Positions 23,612 through 32,413 of a stretch of DNA of 56,867 nt are shown in pieces. How positions within the stretch are numbered: position 1 is the first letter of the stretch; every line of letters starts with the position of its first letter. Both the position numbers and the translations under genes were made by a program. The notes under the pieces were generated by a model. The model had not been told where the DNA came from, did no database searches, and was given only the letters and a program-made list of their open reading frames with translations. This DNA is from an uncultured Oscillospiraceae bacterium (GTDB lineage Bacteria > Bacillota > Clostridia > Oscillospirales > Oscillospiraceae), in the NCBI GenBank assembly GCA_947623745.1, contig CANQHN010000017.1, positions 1 to 56,867 of the forward strand, given 5' to 3'.

Positions 23612-24790
23612 ATGAAAGAACAAGTCAAGCCCGTCGTCATCGGCACCGTGGGCGCCGGCTACGCCGCCCATCTCCACGGCAATGGATACGAGAAGGTCAG
23701 CGGCGTGCCCATCCGGCTCAAGACCGTGTGCGACCTGAACCTGACCCTGGCCAACGAGGTCAAGGAGCGCTACGGCTACGAGCAGGCCATCTCCGACTTC
23801 GACGCGCTGCTCGCCGACCCGGAGATCGACGTCATCGACATCGTCACGCCTCCCTTCCTCCACTGCAACATGGCGGCCAAGGCCCTGCGGGCCGGCAAGC
23901 ACGTCATCTGCGAGAAGCCCCTCACCGGCTACTTCGGCGCGCCGGGCGAGGAGAACGTGGGCGCCACCCCCAAGTCCCAGATGTACAAGGCGGTGCTGGA
24001 GACCATGGAGGAGCTCAAGCAGGTCATGGCCACCACCGACAAGAAGTTCATGTACGCGGAGAACTTCGTCTACGCCACCCCCGTGCAGAAGGCCGCCGAG
24101 ATCATCCGCAACAAAAAGAGCAAGATCCTGTTCATGAAGGGCGAGGAGAGCCTGAAGGGCTCCAGCTCCCCGGTGGCTGGCAAGTGGAACAAGACCGGCG
24201 GCGGCATCCTGGTGCGCACCGGCACCCACCCCCTCACCGGGATGCTCTTCCTCAAGCAGCAGGAGGCCCTGGCCCGGGGAGAGGTCATCACCGTCAAGAG
24301 CGTGTCCGCCGATGTGGGCGTCACCACCGCGTGCCTCACCGAGCATGAGCACCGGCACATCGCCGCCCGCCCCGAGGACGTGGAGGACTACGCCGCCGTC
24401 ACCGTCACCTTCTCCGACGGCACCAAGTGCCTGACCATCGCCAGCGACGCCGTTCTGGGCGGCACCAAGAACTACATCGAGGTGTACAGCAACGACAGCG
24501 CCCTGATGTGCAACATCACCCCCACCGACCTGCTCAACACCTATTTCCTGGACGAGGACGGCCTGGAGGACACCTATATCTCCGAGATGCTCCCCGCCAA
24601 GCTGGGCTGGAACAAGGCCTTCGTGTCCGACGAGATCATCCGGGGCTACATGGGCGAGCTCCAGGACTTCATGGAGACCATCGCCTACGACAAGGTCCCC
24701 TCCTCCAACTTCGAGCTGGCCTACCAGACCACCAAGATCATGTACGCCGCCTACCTCTCCGCCGAGGAGGGCCGCCGGGTAGATTTCTAA
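23612..24790 (+). CDS. Gfo/Idh/MocA family NAD(P)-dependent oxidoreductase
   Basis: Cytosolic dehydrogenase of sugar or cyclitol type; the substrate is unknown. The 392-aa product has the Rossmann motif VGAGYAAHLHG near residue 13, the family hallmark CEKPL (~100) and a C-terminal alpha/beta substrate domain including a GTHPL segment where a catalytic His is expected. AAGGAGG lies 9 bases before the ATG. It is the only plus-strand gene between 1 and 53 kb, has its own strong promoter and terminator, and no sugar transporter or pathway gene accompanies it, so it behaves as an autonomous unit. Codon use resembles its neighbours. Confidence 0.92.
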   Translation: MKEQVKPVVIGTVGAGYAAHLHGNGYEKVSGVPIRLKTVCDLNLTLANEVKERYGYEQAISDFDALLADPEIDVIDIVTPPFLHCNMAAKALRAGKHVICEKPLTGYFGAPGEENVGATPKSQMYKAVLETMEELKQVMATTDKKFMYAENFVYATPVQKAAEIIRNKKSKILFMKGEESLKGSSSPVAGKWNKTGGGILVRTGTHPLTGMLFLKQQEALARGEVITVKSVSADVGVTTACLTEHEHRHIAARPEDVEDYAAVTVTFSDGTKCLTIASDAVLGGTKNYIEVYSNDSALMCNITPTDLLNTYFLDEDGLEDTYISEMLPAKLGWNKAFVSDEIIRGYMGELQDFMETIAYDKVPSSNFELAYQTTKIMYAAYLSAEEGRRVDF

Positions 24791-24794
24791 ATTA

Positions 24795-24806
24795 GTTTAC
24801 ATAAAA
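24795..24806 (+). other. GTTKACATAAAA motif copy, intergenic
   Basis: GTTTACATAAAA just after the Gfo/Idh/MocA stop. It shares 18 identical bases (AATTAGTTTACATAAAAA, 24790-24807) with the minus strand at 36654-36671 inside scpA. Related copies lie at 9902-9913 and 16392-16403 on the minus strand. Confidence 0.55.
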
Positions 24807-24837
24807 AACTCCTGTGCCTCAGGCACAGGAGTTTTTT
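24804..24837. terminator. Bidirectional terminator between the oxidoreductase gene and ispF
   Basis: Perfect stem CTCCTGTGCC / GGCACAGGAG with loop TCA, flanked by six A residues on the left and six T residues on the right, so it can stop both converging transcripts. It lies 9 bases before the ispF stop. Confidence 0.95.
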
Positions 24838-24845
24838 CTATGCGG

Positions 24846-25319
24846 TCAAAGCGGCTCGATCAGGCACACCGCGTGGGCGGCGATGCCCTCCCCCGCGCCG
24901 GTGAACCCCAGGCCCTCCTCGGTGGTGGCCTTCACGCTGACCTGGGAGGGGTCCGCCCCCATGCGCCCGGCCAGATTCTGCCGCATCTGGGGGATGTGGG
25001 GGGCCAGCTTGGGCCACTGGGCCAAAACGGTGGCGTCCACGTTGCCCACCCGCCAGCCGTGCTTCTTCAAAATTTCAGTCACCCGCTCCAGCAGGGTCAG
25101 GCTGTCCGCACCGGCGTAGGCCGGGTCGCTGTCCGGGAACCACTGGCCGATATCCCCCAGGGCGGCGGCGCCCAGCAGGGCGTCCATCACCGCGTGGGTG
25201 AGCACATCGGCGTCGGAGTGGCCCAGGAGCCCTTTCCCGTATGGGATATCCACCCCGCCCAGGATGAGCTTCCGGCCCTCCACCAGTCGGTGGACGTCGT
25301 AGCCGTGTCCGACGCGCAT
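24846..25319 (-). CDS. ispF: 2-C-methyl-D-erythritol 2,4-cyclodiphosphate synthase
   Basis: Fifth enzyme of the MEP isoprenoid pathway, forming the cyclic diphosphate with release of CMP. The 157-aa product has the zinc ligands Asp8 and His10 in GYDVHRL, the [11 protein letters not shown] motif and the C-terminal [20 protein letters not shown]. Its ATG overlaps the ispD stop (ATGA), so the two consecutive pathway genes are coupled. Confidence 0.98.
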   Translation of the reverse strand: MRVGHGYDVHRLVEGRKLILGGVDIPYGKGLLGHSDADVLTHAVMDALLGAAALGDIGQWFPDSDPAYAGADSLTLLERVTEILKKHGWRVGNVDATVLAQWPKLAPHIPQMRQNLAGRMGADPSQVSVKATTEEGLGFTGAGEGIAAHAVCLIEPL

Positions 25320-26053
25320 CACAGCTTCCCCCTCCCCCGGGCCTCCAGGATGGCCTGGGCGAACAGCATGTCGATGGGGGTGGTGATCTTTAAATTCTCC
25401 CGGCTGCCGGGGGTGAGGACCACCTTCATGCCCATGCGTTCCACCGCGGCGCAGTCGTCGGTGAGCACCTCCCCGTCCTCCAGGGCCTTCTGGGTGGCGG
25501 CCCGGATCAGGTCGGCGTCGAACACCTGGGGGGTCTGAACGGCGAACAGGGCGCTGCGGTCCACGGTCTCCACCGCCAAATCCCCCTCCGCCCGCTTGAC
25601 GGTATCGGTGACAGGGACGGCGGGGGCGGCGGCCCCGGTTTTGGCGGCCTGCCGCACCGCCTTGGCGATGACCTTCTGGGGCACCAGGGGGCGGGCCCCG
25701 TCGTGGATGGCGATGAGCCCGGCGTCCTGCCGCACCTCCCGCAGGCCGGCCTGGACGGAGTGGATGCGCTCGGCTCCGCCGGTGACCACCTTGGTCACCT
25801 TGTCCAGGTTGAACTGCCGGCACAGCTCCCCCACCTCCACCAGCTGGTCCTCCCGGGTGACCACCACGATCTCGGTGATCTCCGGGCTGTCCTGAAAGGC
25901 GTACAGGGTGTGGAGCAGAACGGGCAGCTCGCCCAGGGGGGCGAGCACCTTGTCCTCCCCCCCCATCCGCCGGGCGCTGCCCGCGGCCACGATCACCGCG
26001 GAGCACACCTGGGCGTTTTTTTTGCGCCGGAACAGGGAAAGCAGTCCTGCCAT
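25319..26053 (-). CDS. ispD: 2-C-methyl-D-erythritol 4-phosphate cytidylyltransferase
   Basis: Third MEP-pathway enzyme, coupling CTP to MEP. The 244-aa product has the nucleotide-binding [10 protein letters not shown], the HDGARPLV segment and VPVTDTVKR. It carries a basic 15-residue N-terminal extension (LLSFRRKK-like) before the usual start of the fold. GGAGG precedes the ATG. A GGCGGACC/GGTCCGCC hairpin lies in the 5' region at 26074-26096. The gene for the intervening step, ispE, is not in the window. Confidence 0.97.
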   Translation of the reverse strand: MAGLLSLFRRKKNAQVCSAVIVAAGSARRMGGEDKVLAPLGELPVLLHTLYAFQDSPEITEIVVVTREDQLVEVGELCRQFNLDKVTKVVTGGAERIHSVQAGLREVRQDAGLIAIHDGARPLVPQKVIAKAVRQAAKTGAAAPAVPVTDTVKRAEGDLAVETVDRSALFAVQTPQVFDADLIRAATQKALEDGEVLTDDCAAVERMGMKVVLTPGSRENLKITTPIDMLFAQAILEARGRGKL

Positions 26054-26106
26054 ATCGTATCCCTCCTGATTTGGCGGACCAGGCTCCGGTCCGCCTGTAA
26101 AACTTG

Positions 26107-26130
26107 AAAAAAGGAGCCCTCTCAGGCTCC
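26107..26130 (-). terminator. Terminator of the CarD-family gene
   Basis: Minus-strand stem GGAGCC / GGCTCC with a 6-base loop followed by six T residues (26107-26112), about 25 bases after the stop at 26155. The stem is short but the T-tract is clear. Confidence 0.75.
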
Positions 26131-26154
26131 TTGCGCTGCTTTGCTTTTGTCTGT

Positions 26155-26631
26155 TTAGGCCAAGGCACCGTTGATGCTCCGCTCCACGTCCTCGTAGCTG
26201 CAGCTCTGGGACAGGACGATCTCGGAGATCAAAATCTGCTTGGCGGAGTGGAGCATCTTGCGCTCGCCGGTGGACAGGCCCCGCTGGTTGTCCCGGATCA
26301 TCAGACCCTTGACCACCCGGGCCACCTCGAACAGGTCGCCGCTCTTCAGTCGCTCCATGTTCTCCCGGTAGCGGCGGTTCCAGCTCTGTGTCATGTTCAC
26401 CTCGATGGACGGGAAGGCGGCCAGCACTTTTTCGGCCAGCTCACTGTCCACTACAGGGCGCACCCCGATCTCCTCGCAGTTGTCTACCGGGATCATGACC
26501 AGCATGGCACGCACAGGCAGCTTCAAGGTGTAATAGTCTCTCACCACTCCGTTGACCTTTTTCGTAACGATACTTTCTACGATGCCCGCCCCATGCATGG
26601 GGTGGACCACCTTGTCCCCTACCTGATACAC
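26155..26631 (-). CDS. CarD/CdnL-family RNA polymerase-binding regulator
   Basis: CarD-family proteins bind the beta subunit through a Tudor-like N-terminal domain and stabilise open promoter complexes. The 158-aa product begins [20 protein letters not shown] and has the helical C-terminal domain with the sequence [17 protein letters not shown]. The GTG at 26631 has AGGAGG six bases upstream. It is monocistronic with its own near-consensus promoter in a markedly AT-rich region and its own terminator. Confidence 0.93.
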   Translation of the reverse strand: MYQVGDKVVHPMHGAGIVESIVTKKVNGVVRDYYTLKLPVRAMLVMIPVDNCEEIGVRPVVDSELAEKVLAAFPSIEVNMTQSWNRRYRENMERLKSGDLFEVARVVKGLMIRDNQRGLSTGERKMLHSAKQILISEIVLSQSCSYEDVERSINGALA

Positions 26632-26687
26632 AGCGCACCTCCTGATTTCGCCCTGCGCTCTCGACCTCCACTTCTCCTTCATGAATT

Positions 26688-26716
26688 ATTATAGCAACAC
26701 AAGTTTTCTTATGCAA
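26688..26716 (-). promoter_or_regulatory. Near-consensus sigma-A promoter of the CarD-family gene
   Basis: Minus-strand TTGCAT (26711-26716) and TATAAT (26688-26693) are separated by 17 bases. The whole gap 26700-26850 is far more AT-rich than its surroundings, including A/T runs that could act as an UP element or curved DNA. Confidence 0.88.
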
Positions 26717-26852
26717 GGAATTATTTATCAAATTTTTAAAATCTTAACATTTTCTTTATGCTATTTTTTACTTTTTTCTCCAGTTTTCCTACCTTTTCGT
26801 GAAAAATACACAGTTTTTGTCTCAAATATGACAATGCAAGTTCTCCTGCATC

Positions 26853-26886
26853 AAAAACCCGCCCGTCTCTTCCGGGACGGGCGGGT
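26853..26886 (-). terminator. Terminator of ispH-rpsA
   Basis: Minus-strand 11-bp stem ACCCGCCCGTC / GACGGGCGGGT with an 8-base loop, followed by five T residues. It begins 13 bases after the ispH-rpsA stop codon. Confidence 0.92.
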
Positions 26887-26899
26887 CTTTCACATTGGC

Positions 26900-28897
26900 T
26901 TACTCCTGGACGGGCTCCTCGGCGCTCTCCTCCGCGGCGGGCTCCTCCGCCTCGGGCTCGGGCTCCTGCGCGGGGGCGGGGGCCTCCAGCAGAGCGCGGA
27001 TGGACAGGGAGACCTTCTTGTGCTCCATATCCACGTCGGTGATCTTCACGTCCACCCGGTCGCCCTCGGCCAGCACGTCGCCGGGCTTGTCGATGCGGTG
27101 GTCGGCAATCTGGGAGATGTGGATCAGGCCGTCCACACCGGGGACGATCTCAGCGAAGGCGCCGAAGGTCATCAGCTTGACGATGCGCACGTTGGCCACG
27201 TCGCCCACCTGGTAGGTGGAGGTGAACACGGTCCAGGGCTCCTGGCTGTGGTCCTTCATGCCCAGGGAGATCTTCTTCTTCTCCTTGTCGGCGGCGATGA
27301 CGTACACCTCGACGGTGTCGCCCACCTTGACCACCTCGGAGGGGTGCTTGATGCGGCTCCAGGACAGCTCGGAGATGTGGACCATGCCGTCCACGCCGCC
27401 GATGTCCACAAAGGCGCCGTAAGAGGTGAGGGACTTGACGGTGCCGGTGTAGCGCTTGCCCTCCTCGATCTCAGCCCAGACCTTCTCGGCGGCGGCGGCG
27501 CGCTCGGCCCGCTGGACCCGGCTGATGGAACCCACCACGCGGCGGCGGGCGCGGTTGACCTCAGTGATCACCAGGCGGACGTGCTTCTTGAGCAGCTCGG
27601 TCATCGGAGTCTCGCGGGGCAGGCCGGTCTGGGACGCGGGGACGAACACGCGGATGCCCTTCACGGACACGACCACGCCGCCCTTGTTGTCCTCAGTGAC
27701 GATGCCCTCCACGGGGGTCTCGCTCTCCCGGGCGGCCTCGATCTGCTCCCAGCCCTTCACGGTGTCCAGGCGCTTCTTGGACAGCTTGACCAAGCAGTCC
27801 CGGTCGCTGACCAGCATCACGTAGGACTCGATCTCCTCGCCCACCTTCACGATGTCCTCGGGCTTGACCGTGGGATCGTCGCTCAGCTCGCTGAGGGGGA
27901 TGTAGCCGGGATACTTGATGCCCAGCTCGACCTGGATCTCGGTGGGTGTGATCGCGACCACAGTCCCGGTGACCTTATCCCCCGTATTGATAGGCTTGAT
28001 CGACTCCTCCAGCATCTCCGCAAAGGATTTTTCGATCTCCATGTTTTCTTCGCTCATTGTGTCATAGACCTCCTTTATTATCCACGTGGGGGTCGACGCC
28101 CCCGCCGTGATTCCGACAGTACCCGACTCTGGGAGGCGGGACAGGTCCAGGTCCGCCGCGCGCTCGATGAGCGCAACGTTGGGACAGACCTGGCCGCACA
28201 GCTCCGCAAGCCGCCGCGTATTGGAGCTGTGCCTATCGCCGATGACCACCATCATGCCGCACCGGGCGGCAAGACAGCGCGCCTCCTCCTGACGTGTAGA
28301 CGTCGCTCCACATATTGTATCAAAGAATTTTGCGTCTGTACACACTTTTTTTGCTTTTTTCACGCAATCTGACCAAATCTTTTTTGTAGAAGTGGTCTGG
28401 GAGACAAAAGTGAGGGGTTTTTGCGCCCGCTCAGGGTCCTCCTCCAGCCAGTTTTCCAGCTCCTGGGCCCCGCTCAGCACCACCGGACGCCGGCACCAGC
28501 CGGCGATGGCGGTCACCTCCGGGTGGTCAGGGGTGCCAATGATCACCGGCTGCCGCCCCTGCTCCTCCGCCTGCTGGACGATCTGGTGGATGTGGGTGAC
28601 GTTGGGACAGGTGGCATCCAAAATCTCCACGCCCCGGGCCCGCAGCTGCTCGTACACCGCCCGGCTCTCGCCGTGGGAACGGATGAGCACCGCGCCGCCG
28701 CTGGGGACCTGCTCCGGGCGGTCCACCGCCGTCAGGCCCTGGGCGGCCAGGCGCTCCACCACGTCCCGGTTGTGGATGATGGAGCCCAGCATGACGCAGG
28801 GCCGGCCGGAGGCCGCGGTCTGCTCCGCCAGCTCCACCGCCCGCCGCACGCCGTAGCAGAACCCGGCGGATTTGGCCAGCTCCAGCTTCCGGGCCAT
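26900..28897 (-). CDS. ispH-rpsA: Fused HMB-PP reductase (IspH) and ribosomal protein S1
   Basis: The 665-aa product joins IspH, the iron-sulfur enzyme ending the MEP pathway, to a four-repeat S1 protein that aids mRNA binding by the 30S subunit. Residues 1-~278 show IspH motifs: SAGFCYGVRRA (cluster Cys), IHNRD, RSHGE, DATCPNV, DHPEV and the third Cys in TICGATSTRQEE. S1 repeats run from ~300 to ~640, with SYGAFVDIGGVDGMVHIS and FGAFAEIVPGVDGLIHIS typical of the third and fourth, and an acidic Glu/Pro/Ala tail. Such fusions are known in Clostridia. At the junction Met281 (28057) has an upstream AAAGGAGG, and a promoter-like sequence lies at 28314-28342, so free S1 may also be made. Confidence 0.96.
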   Translation of the reverse strand: MARKLELAKSAGFCYGVRRAVELAEQTAASGRPCVMLGSIIHNRDVVERLAAQGLTAVDRPEQVPSGGAVLIRSHGESRAVYEQLRARGVEILDATCPNVTHIHQIVQQAEEQGRQPVIIGTPDHPEVTAIAGWCRRPVVLSGAQELENWLEEDPERAQKPLTFVSQTTSTKKIWSDCVKKAKKVCTDAKFFDTICGATSTRQEEARCLAARCGMMVVIGDRHSSNTRRLAELCGQVCPNVALIERAADLDLSRLPESGTVGITAGASTPTWIIKEVYDTMSEENMEIEKSFAEMLEESIKPINTGDKVTGTVVAITPTEIQVELGIKYPGYIPLSELSDDPTVKPEDIVKVGEEIESYVMLVSDRDCLVKLSKKRLDTVKGWEQIEAARESETPVEGIVTEDNKGGVVVSVKGIRVFVPASQTGLPRETPMTELLKKHVRLVITEVNRARRRVVGSISRVQRAERAAAAEKVWAEIEEGKRYTGTVKSLTSYGAFVDIGGVDGMVHISELSWSRIKHPSEVVKVGDTVEVYVIAADKEKKKISLGMKDHSQEPWTVFTSTYQVGDVANVRIVKLMTFGAFAEIVPGVDGLIHISQIADHRIDKPGDVLAEGDRVDVKITDVDMEHKKVSLSIRALLEAPAPAQEPEPEAEEPAAEESAEEPVQE
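28057..28076 (-). promoter_or_regulatory. Internal ribosome-binding site and start at the IspH/S1 junction
   Basis: Inside the fused reading frame, AAAGGAGG (28069-28076) precedes an in-frame ATG (28055-28057) by 11 bases, exactly at the domain boundary (Met281). Initiation here would give a 385-aa standalone S1 protein. Confidence 0.55.
28314..28342 (-). promoter_or_regulatory. Candidate internal promoter within the ispH part
   Basis: Minus-strand TGTACA (28337-28342) and TACAAT (28314-28319) with a 17-base spacer, inside a ~90-base AT-rich patch (28310-28400) of otherwise GC-rich coding sequence. It is positioned about 250 bases ahead of the internal S1 start. Confidence 0.45.
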
Positions 28898-29493
28898 CAG
28901 ATCCCATCCCCCAGGGCGCGGACCCGGTCCATCAGGTCCTGGGCGATGTGCTGCAGCTCCTCGGCGGTGGCCTTGCGCCCGGCCACCTGCGGGCAGTAGG
29001 GCTCCCCAATGACCACCTTCACGGGCTTAAAGAGGGGCTTGTGGGGCTGGATATACACCGGCAGCAGGGGGCGGCCGGTGCGGGTGGCGAACAGGGCGGC
29101 GCCGGCCTTGGCCTCCACGTTCTCCCCCTCCCCCACTCGGGTCCCCTCGGGGAACATCAGCAGCTTCTGGTCGTCCTTCAGGCATTTCAGGGCGGTCTTG
29201 GCGGCCTTCATGTCCGCCTTGCCCCGGTCCACGCCGAACACGCCGGCCTTGCCCAGGATCCAGCCGATCACCGGCCAGTCCAAAATCTGCTGCTTGGCCA
29301 TGGCCCACATGGTGTGCTTCCGGCCGAAGGCGAACACCACGTAGAACGGATCCCCCGCCGTGGTGTGGTTGGGGCAGATCACCGCCCCGCCCTCGGGGAT
29401 GTTCTCCCGGCCCACCGCCTGGATGGGGTGGAAGATGCGGAAAAAGGGCCAGATCACGGCGTACAGAAAGTGGTAAACGCGCTCTCGTCTCAT
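28897..29493 (-). CDS. plsC: 1-acyl-sn-glycerol-3-phosphate acyltransferase
   Basis: Adds the second acyl chain in phosphatidic acid synthesis at the membrane. The 198-aa product has a hydrophobic N-terminus, the catalytic NHTTAGDP (HX4D), FPEGTR for phosphate binding and the later LPVYIQP segment. Its stop overlaps the ispH-rpsA start (TGATG) and its start overlaps the cmk stop. Confidence 0.95.
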   Translation of the reverse strand: MRRERVYHFLYAVIWPFFRIFHPIQAVGRENIPEGGAVICPNHTTAGDPFYVVFAFGRKHTMWAMAKQQILDWPVIGWILGKAGVFGVDRGKADMKAAKTALKCLKDDQKLLMFPEGTRVGEGENVEAKAGAALFATRTGRPLLPVYIQPHKPLFKPVKVVIGEPYCPQVAGRKATAEELQHIAQDLMDRVRALGDGI

Positions 29494-30170
29494 CCCCGCA
29501 GCCTCTCCTCTATGATGTCCAGCAGGGCCCGCAGGCTCTGGGCCAGATTTAACTCAGAGGTGTCCAGCAGCACCGCGTCCTCCGCCCGGCGCAGGGGGGC
29601 AACGGGGCGGTTCTCGTCCCGGGCGTCCCGCTCCCGGATCTCCGCCAAAACGGTCTCGAATCCGGCGCTCTGGCCCCGGGCCTCCAGGTCCTTCACCCGG
29701 CGCATGGCCCGGGCCTCCGGGGCGGCGGTGAGGAACACCTTCACATCGGCATTGGGCAGCACCACGGTGCCGATGTCCCGGCCGTCCATGATCACGTCGT
29801 GCTCCCGTGCCTGCCTGCGCTGGAAGTCCAGCAGGAAGGCCCGCACCTCCGGGATGGCCGACACCTGGGAGGCCAGGCCGGACACCCGGTTCTCCCGGAT
29901 GGCCCTGGACACGTCCTCCCCGCCCAGGAACATCCGCTGCTCCCCGTCCGGGCCGTAGTCCATCCGGATGTCCAGTCCCTCCAGCAGAGGGACGACCTGG
30001 GCCGGGTCAGAGGCGTCCGCCCCGGCGCGCAGCACCCGCAGGGCCACCGTGCGGTAGATGGCCCCGGTATCCACGTATAGAAAGCCCAGCTCCCTGGCGG
30101 CCTGCCGGGCCAGGGTGCTCTTCCCGGCCCCGGCGGGGCCGTCAATGGCCACGCTCCGATATTTCTCCAC
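29490..30170 (-). CDS. cmk: Cytidylate kinase
   Basis: Phosphorylates CMP and dCMP. The 226-aa product has the P-loop AIDGPAGAGKST, YVDTGAIYR, the MDGRDIGTVV motif and the RxxxRxxRDxxR-like lid (REIRERDARDENR type). The GTG at 30170 preceded by GGGGGA is preferred; longer frames read into the upstream gap. cmk followed by plsC and ispH-rpsA is a common clostridial order. Confidence 0.96.
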   Translation of the reverse strand: MEKYRSVAIDGPAGAGKSTLARQAARELGFLYVDTGAIYRTVALRVLRAGADASDPAQVVPLLEGLDIRMDYGPDGEQRMFLGGEDVSRAIRENRVSGLASQVSAIPEVRAFLLDFQRRQAREHDVIMDGRDIGTVVLPNADVKVFLTAAPEARAMRRVKDLEARGQSAGFETVLAEIRERDARDENRPVAPLRRAEDAVLLDTSELNLAQSLRALLDIIEERLRG

Positions 30171-30198
30171 AGAGATCCCCCCGTGTCTCAAAATGGGG

Positions 30199-31446
30199 TC
30201 ACAGCCGGGACACATACTCCGCCGCGGCCTCCCCCGCCGCCCGGCCGGTGGCCCAGGCGATCTGCAGGTTGAACCCGCCGGTGTAGGCGTCCACATCCAG
30301 CAGCTCCCCGGCAAAAAACAGGCCGGGGACCTTTTTGGACATCATGGTCCTGGGGTCCACCTCCGACACCTTCACGCCGCCGGAGGTGATGATGGCCTCG
30401 GCGATGGGCCGGGGGCCGGACACCGCCACGGAGAAGCCCTTGAGGACCTCCAGCAGTCGGCGGCGCTCCCCCCGGGTCACGTCCCGGGCCTTCCGCTCCC
30501 CCGGGATACCGGCGCGCTCCAGCAGCACCGGGGCCATCAGCCGGGGGACCAGAGTGAGGGCCAGGTTGGACATGTCCCGGTTGGCTCCGCCAGACAGCTC
30601 CCGCAGCAGGCGCTCGTCCAGCTTCTGCTCGTCCAGGGCGGGCTTGAGGTCGATGAGGCAGGTGTAGCTGTCCCCCCCGAAGTCCCGCATGTGGGCGCTG
30701 GCGCTCAAAACAAGGGGGCCGGACAGGCCGAAGTGGGTGAACAGCAGCTCCCCCTGCTCCTGGTAGACCACCTTGTTCTTCCTGTTTTTTACCTTCAACA
30801 GTACATTTTTCAGGGCCAGGCCCTGCATTTTGGCGCAGTCCGGGTCCGGGGACTCCAGGGGCACCAGGGAGGGCCTGGGCGGGACCACCGTGTGGCCCAG
30901 CTCCGCCGCCAGGCGGTAGCCGTCCCCGGTGGAGCCGGTGGCCGGGTAGGACGCGCCGCCGGTGGCCAGGACCACCGCCCCGGCGTTCAAAGTCCTCCCG
31001 TCCTCCAGTTCCACGGACACCCCGTCGTCCCCGCAGGGGCGCAGGGCCGCGGCCCTGCCCTGGAGGATGGGGACCTTCCGCCGGCGCAGCTCGTTATAGA
31101 GCGCGTCGATGATATCGGCGGCCCGGTCGGACTGGGGGAACACCCGGTTCCCCCGCTCCACCTTCAGCGGCACCCCCAGGCCGGTGAAGAAGTCCTCCAC
31201 ATCGGCGGGAGAGGTGCGGCTCATGGCGCTGTATAGGAAACGGCTGTTGCGGGGAACGGCCGCCAGGGCCTCCTCCGCAGAGCAGTGGTTGGTGACGTTG
31301 CACCGGCCCTTGCCGGTGATGTAGAGCTTGCGGCCCACCTTCTGGTTGCGCTCCAGAAGGGCCGTCTCCGCCCCCAGCCGGGCGGCTGCGACAGCCGCCA
31401 TCATGCCGGCGGCCCCGCCGCCGACCACCAGCAAAGAGCTGGTCAC
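30199..31446 (-). CDS. HI0933/YhiN-family FAD-dependent oxidoreductase
   Basis: Flavoprotein of the BaiN/YhiN group, whose physiological substrates remain poorly defined (one member reduces bile-acid intermediates). The 415-aa product has an N-terminal GGGAAGMMAA dinucleotide-binding motif, the family signature KLYITGKGRCNVTN, VLATGGASYPATGSTGDG and the C-terminal TGGFNLQIAWATGRAAG. Its GTG overlaps the rpiR stop (GTGA). Confidence 0.92.
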   Translation of the reverse strand: MTSSLLVVGGGAAGMMAAVAAARLGAETALLERNQKVGRKLYITGKGRCNVTNHCSAEEALAAVPRNSRFLYSAMSRTSPADVEDFFTGLGVPLKVERGNRVFPQSDRAADIIDALYNELRRRKVPILQGRAAALRPCGDDGVSVELEDGRTLNAGAVVLATGGASYPATGSTGDGYRLAAELGHTVVPPRPSLVPLESPDPDCAKMQGLALKNVLLKVKNRKNKVVYQEQGELLFTHFGLSGPLVLSASAHMRDFGGDSYTCLIDLKPALDEQKLDERLLRELSGGANRDMSNLALTLVPRLMAPVLLERAGIPGERKARDVTRGERRRLLEVLKGFSVAVSGPRPIAEAIITSGGVKVSEVDPRTMMSKKVPGLFFAGELLDVDAYTGGFNLQIAWATGRAAGEAAAEYVSRL

Positions 31447-32306
31447 TCCTGCACCTTCTCGTACACGCCGTACTCGTCCCAGATGTCCTCCAGGGTGCGG
31501 AAGGTCTCGGACAGGTCCTTGTTCTGCTTGCGGCTGACCGCCACCAGCAGGGCGTTGATGAGGCTCAGCGGGGCCACCAGGGAGTCCACAAAGGAGGCCA
31601 TATCGCTGCGGGCGGTCAGGGCGTAGCTGGAGATGGGGGCCAGCGGGGAGCTCTCGCTGTCGGTGAGGGCGATGGTGGTGGCTCCCTGGTTCCGGGCGAA
31701 GGTCATGGCCTGGACGGTGCGGCTGGAGTAGCGGGGGAAGCTGATGCCGATGACCACGTCGCCCGGGCCCACCCGCACCAGGTTCTCGAACACCTCGCTG
31801 GCGGTGTTGGCGCCCACCAGCACCACGTTTTCAAAGATCAGGTTGCAGTAGAAGTGCAGGAACACAGCCAGGCTGGCCGCGGAGCGCACCCCCAGGATGT
31901 AGATCTTGCGGGCGGACACGATGGCGTCCACCGCGCTGCTGAAGCTCTGGCGGTCGATCTCCTCCATGGTCATGCGGATCTTCTCCATGTCCGACTGGAG
32001 CACACTGCCCAGCACGTCGTGGTCGCCGATGCGGTCGTTGGAGACCTCGATGCGCTGCACGGAGGTCAGGCGGTTGCGGATCATCTTCTGCAGGGCCTTC
32101 TGCATACTGGGGTAGCCGTCGAAGCCCAGCTCCGAGGCGAAGCGCACCACCGTGGACTCGCTGACGTTCACCGTCTTGCCCAGCTTACTGGCCGTCATAA
32201 ACGTCGCCTTGTCGTAGGACTCCAGGATGTAGTTGGCGATGCGTTTCTGCCCCTTGGAAAAGGTGGGCATGTTCTCCTGGATCACGGTCAGAATGTCTCG
32301 GCTCAT
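31443..32306 (-). CDS. MurR/RpiR-family transcriptional regulator
   Basis: The 287-aa product has an N-terminal HTH_6 domain (residues ~1-80; SKLGKTVNVSESTVVRFASELG) and a C-terminal SIS domain that binds phosphosugars (IYILGVRSAASLAVFL; GISFPRYSSRTV). Members repress or activate sugar-phosphate and amino-sugar pathways. AGGAG lies 10 bases ahead of the ATG. It is the first gene of an operon otherwise devoted to nucleotide, lipid and isoprenoid synthesis, so an autoregulatory role through the palindrome at 32414-32434 is plausible. The effector cannot be guessed. Confidence 0.93.
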   Translation of the reverse strand: MSRDILTVIQENMPTFSKGQKRIANYILESYDKATFMTASKLGKTVNVSESTVVRFASELGFDGYPSMQKALQKMIRNRLTSVQRIEVSNDRIGDHDVLGSVLQSDMEKIRMTMEEIDRQSFSSAVDAIVSARKIYILGVRSAASLAVFLHFYCNLIFENVVLVGANTASEVFENLVRVGPGDVVIGISFPRYSSRTVQAMTFARNQGATTIALTDSESSPLAPISSYALTARSDMASFVDSLVAPLSLINALLVAVSRKQNKDLSETFRTLEDIWDEYGVYEKVQE

Positions 32307-32413
32307 ATTTTGTCAACTCCTGTTTTTTCTCCCTCCGCCCGCTTGTCGGGGCGCCGGCGCACTGCATCGTCCTGACGCATATTTTGCATCAGCGCCGTCC
32401 CGCGGCGGACAAT

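Noticed and set aside
26700-26850. AT-rich stretch ahead of the CarD-family gene, considered as a replication origin or mobile remnant.
   Set aside because: No DnaA-box cluster, no terminal repeats and no truncated genes; an AT-rich promoter region is the simpler explanation.
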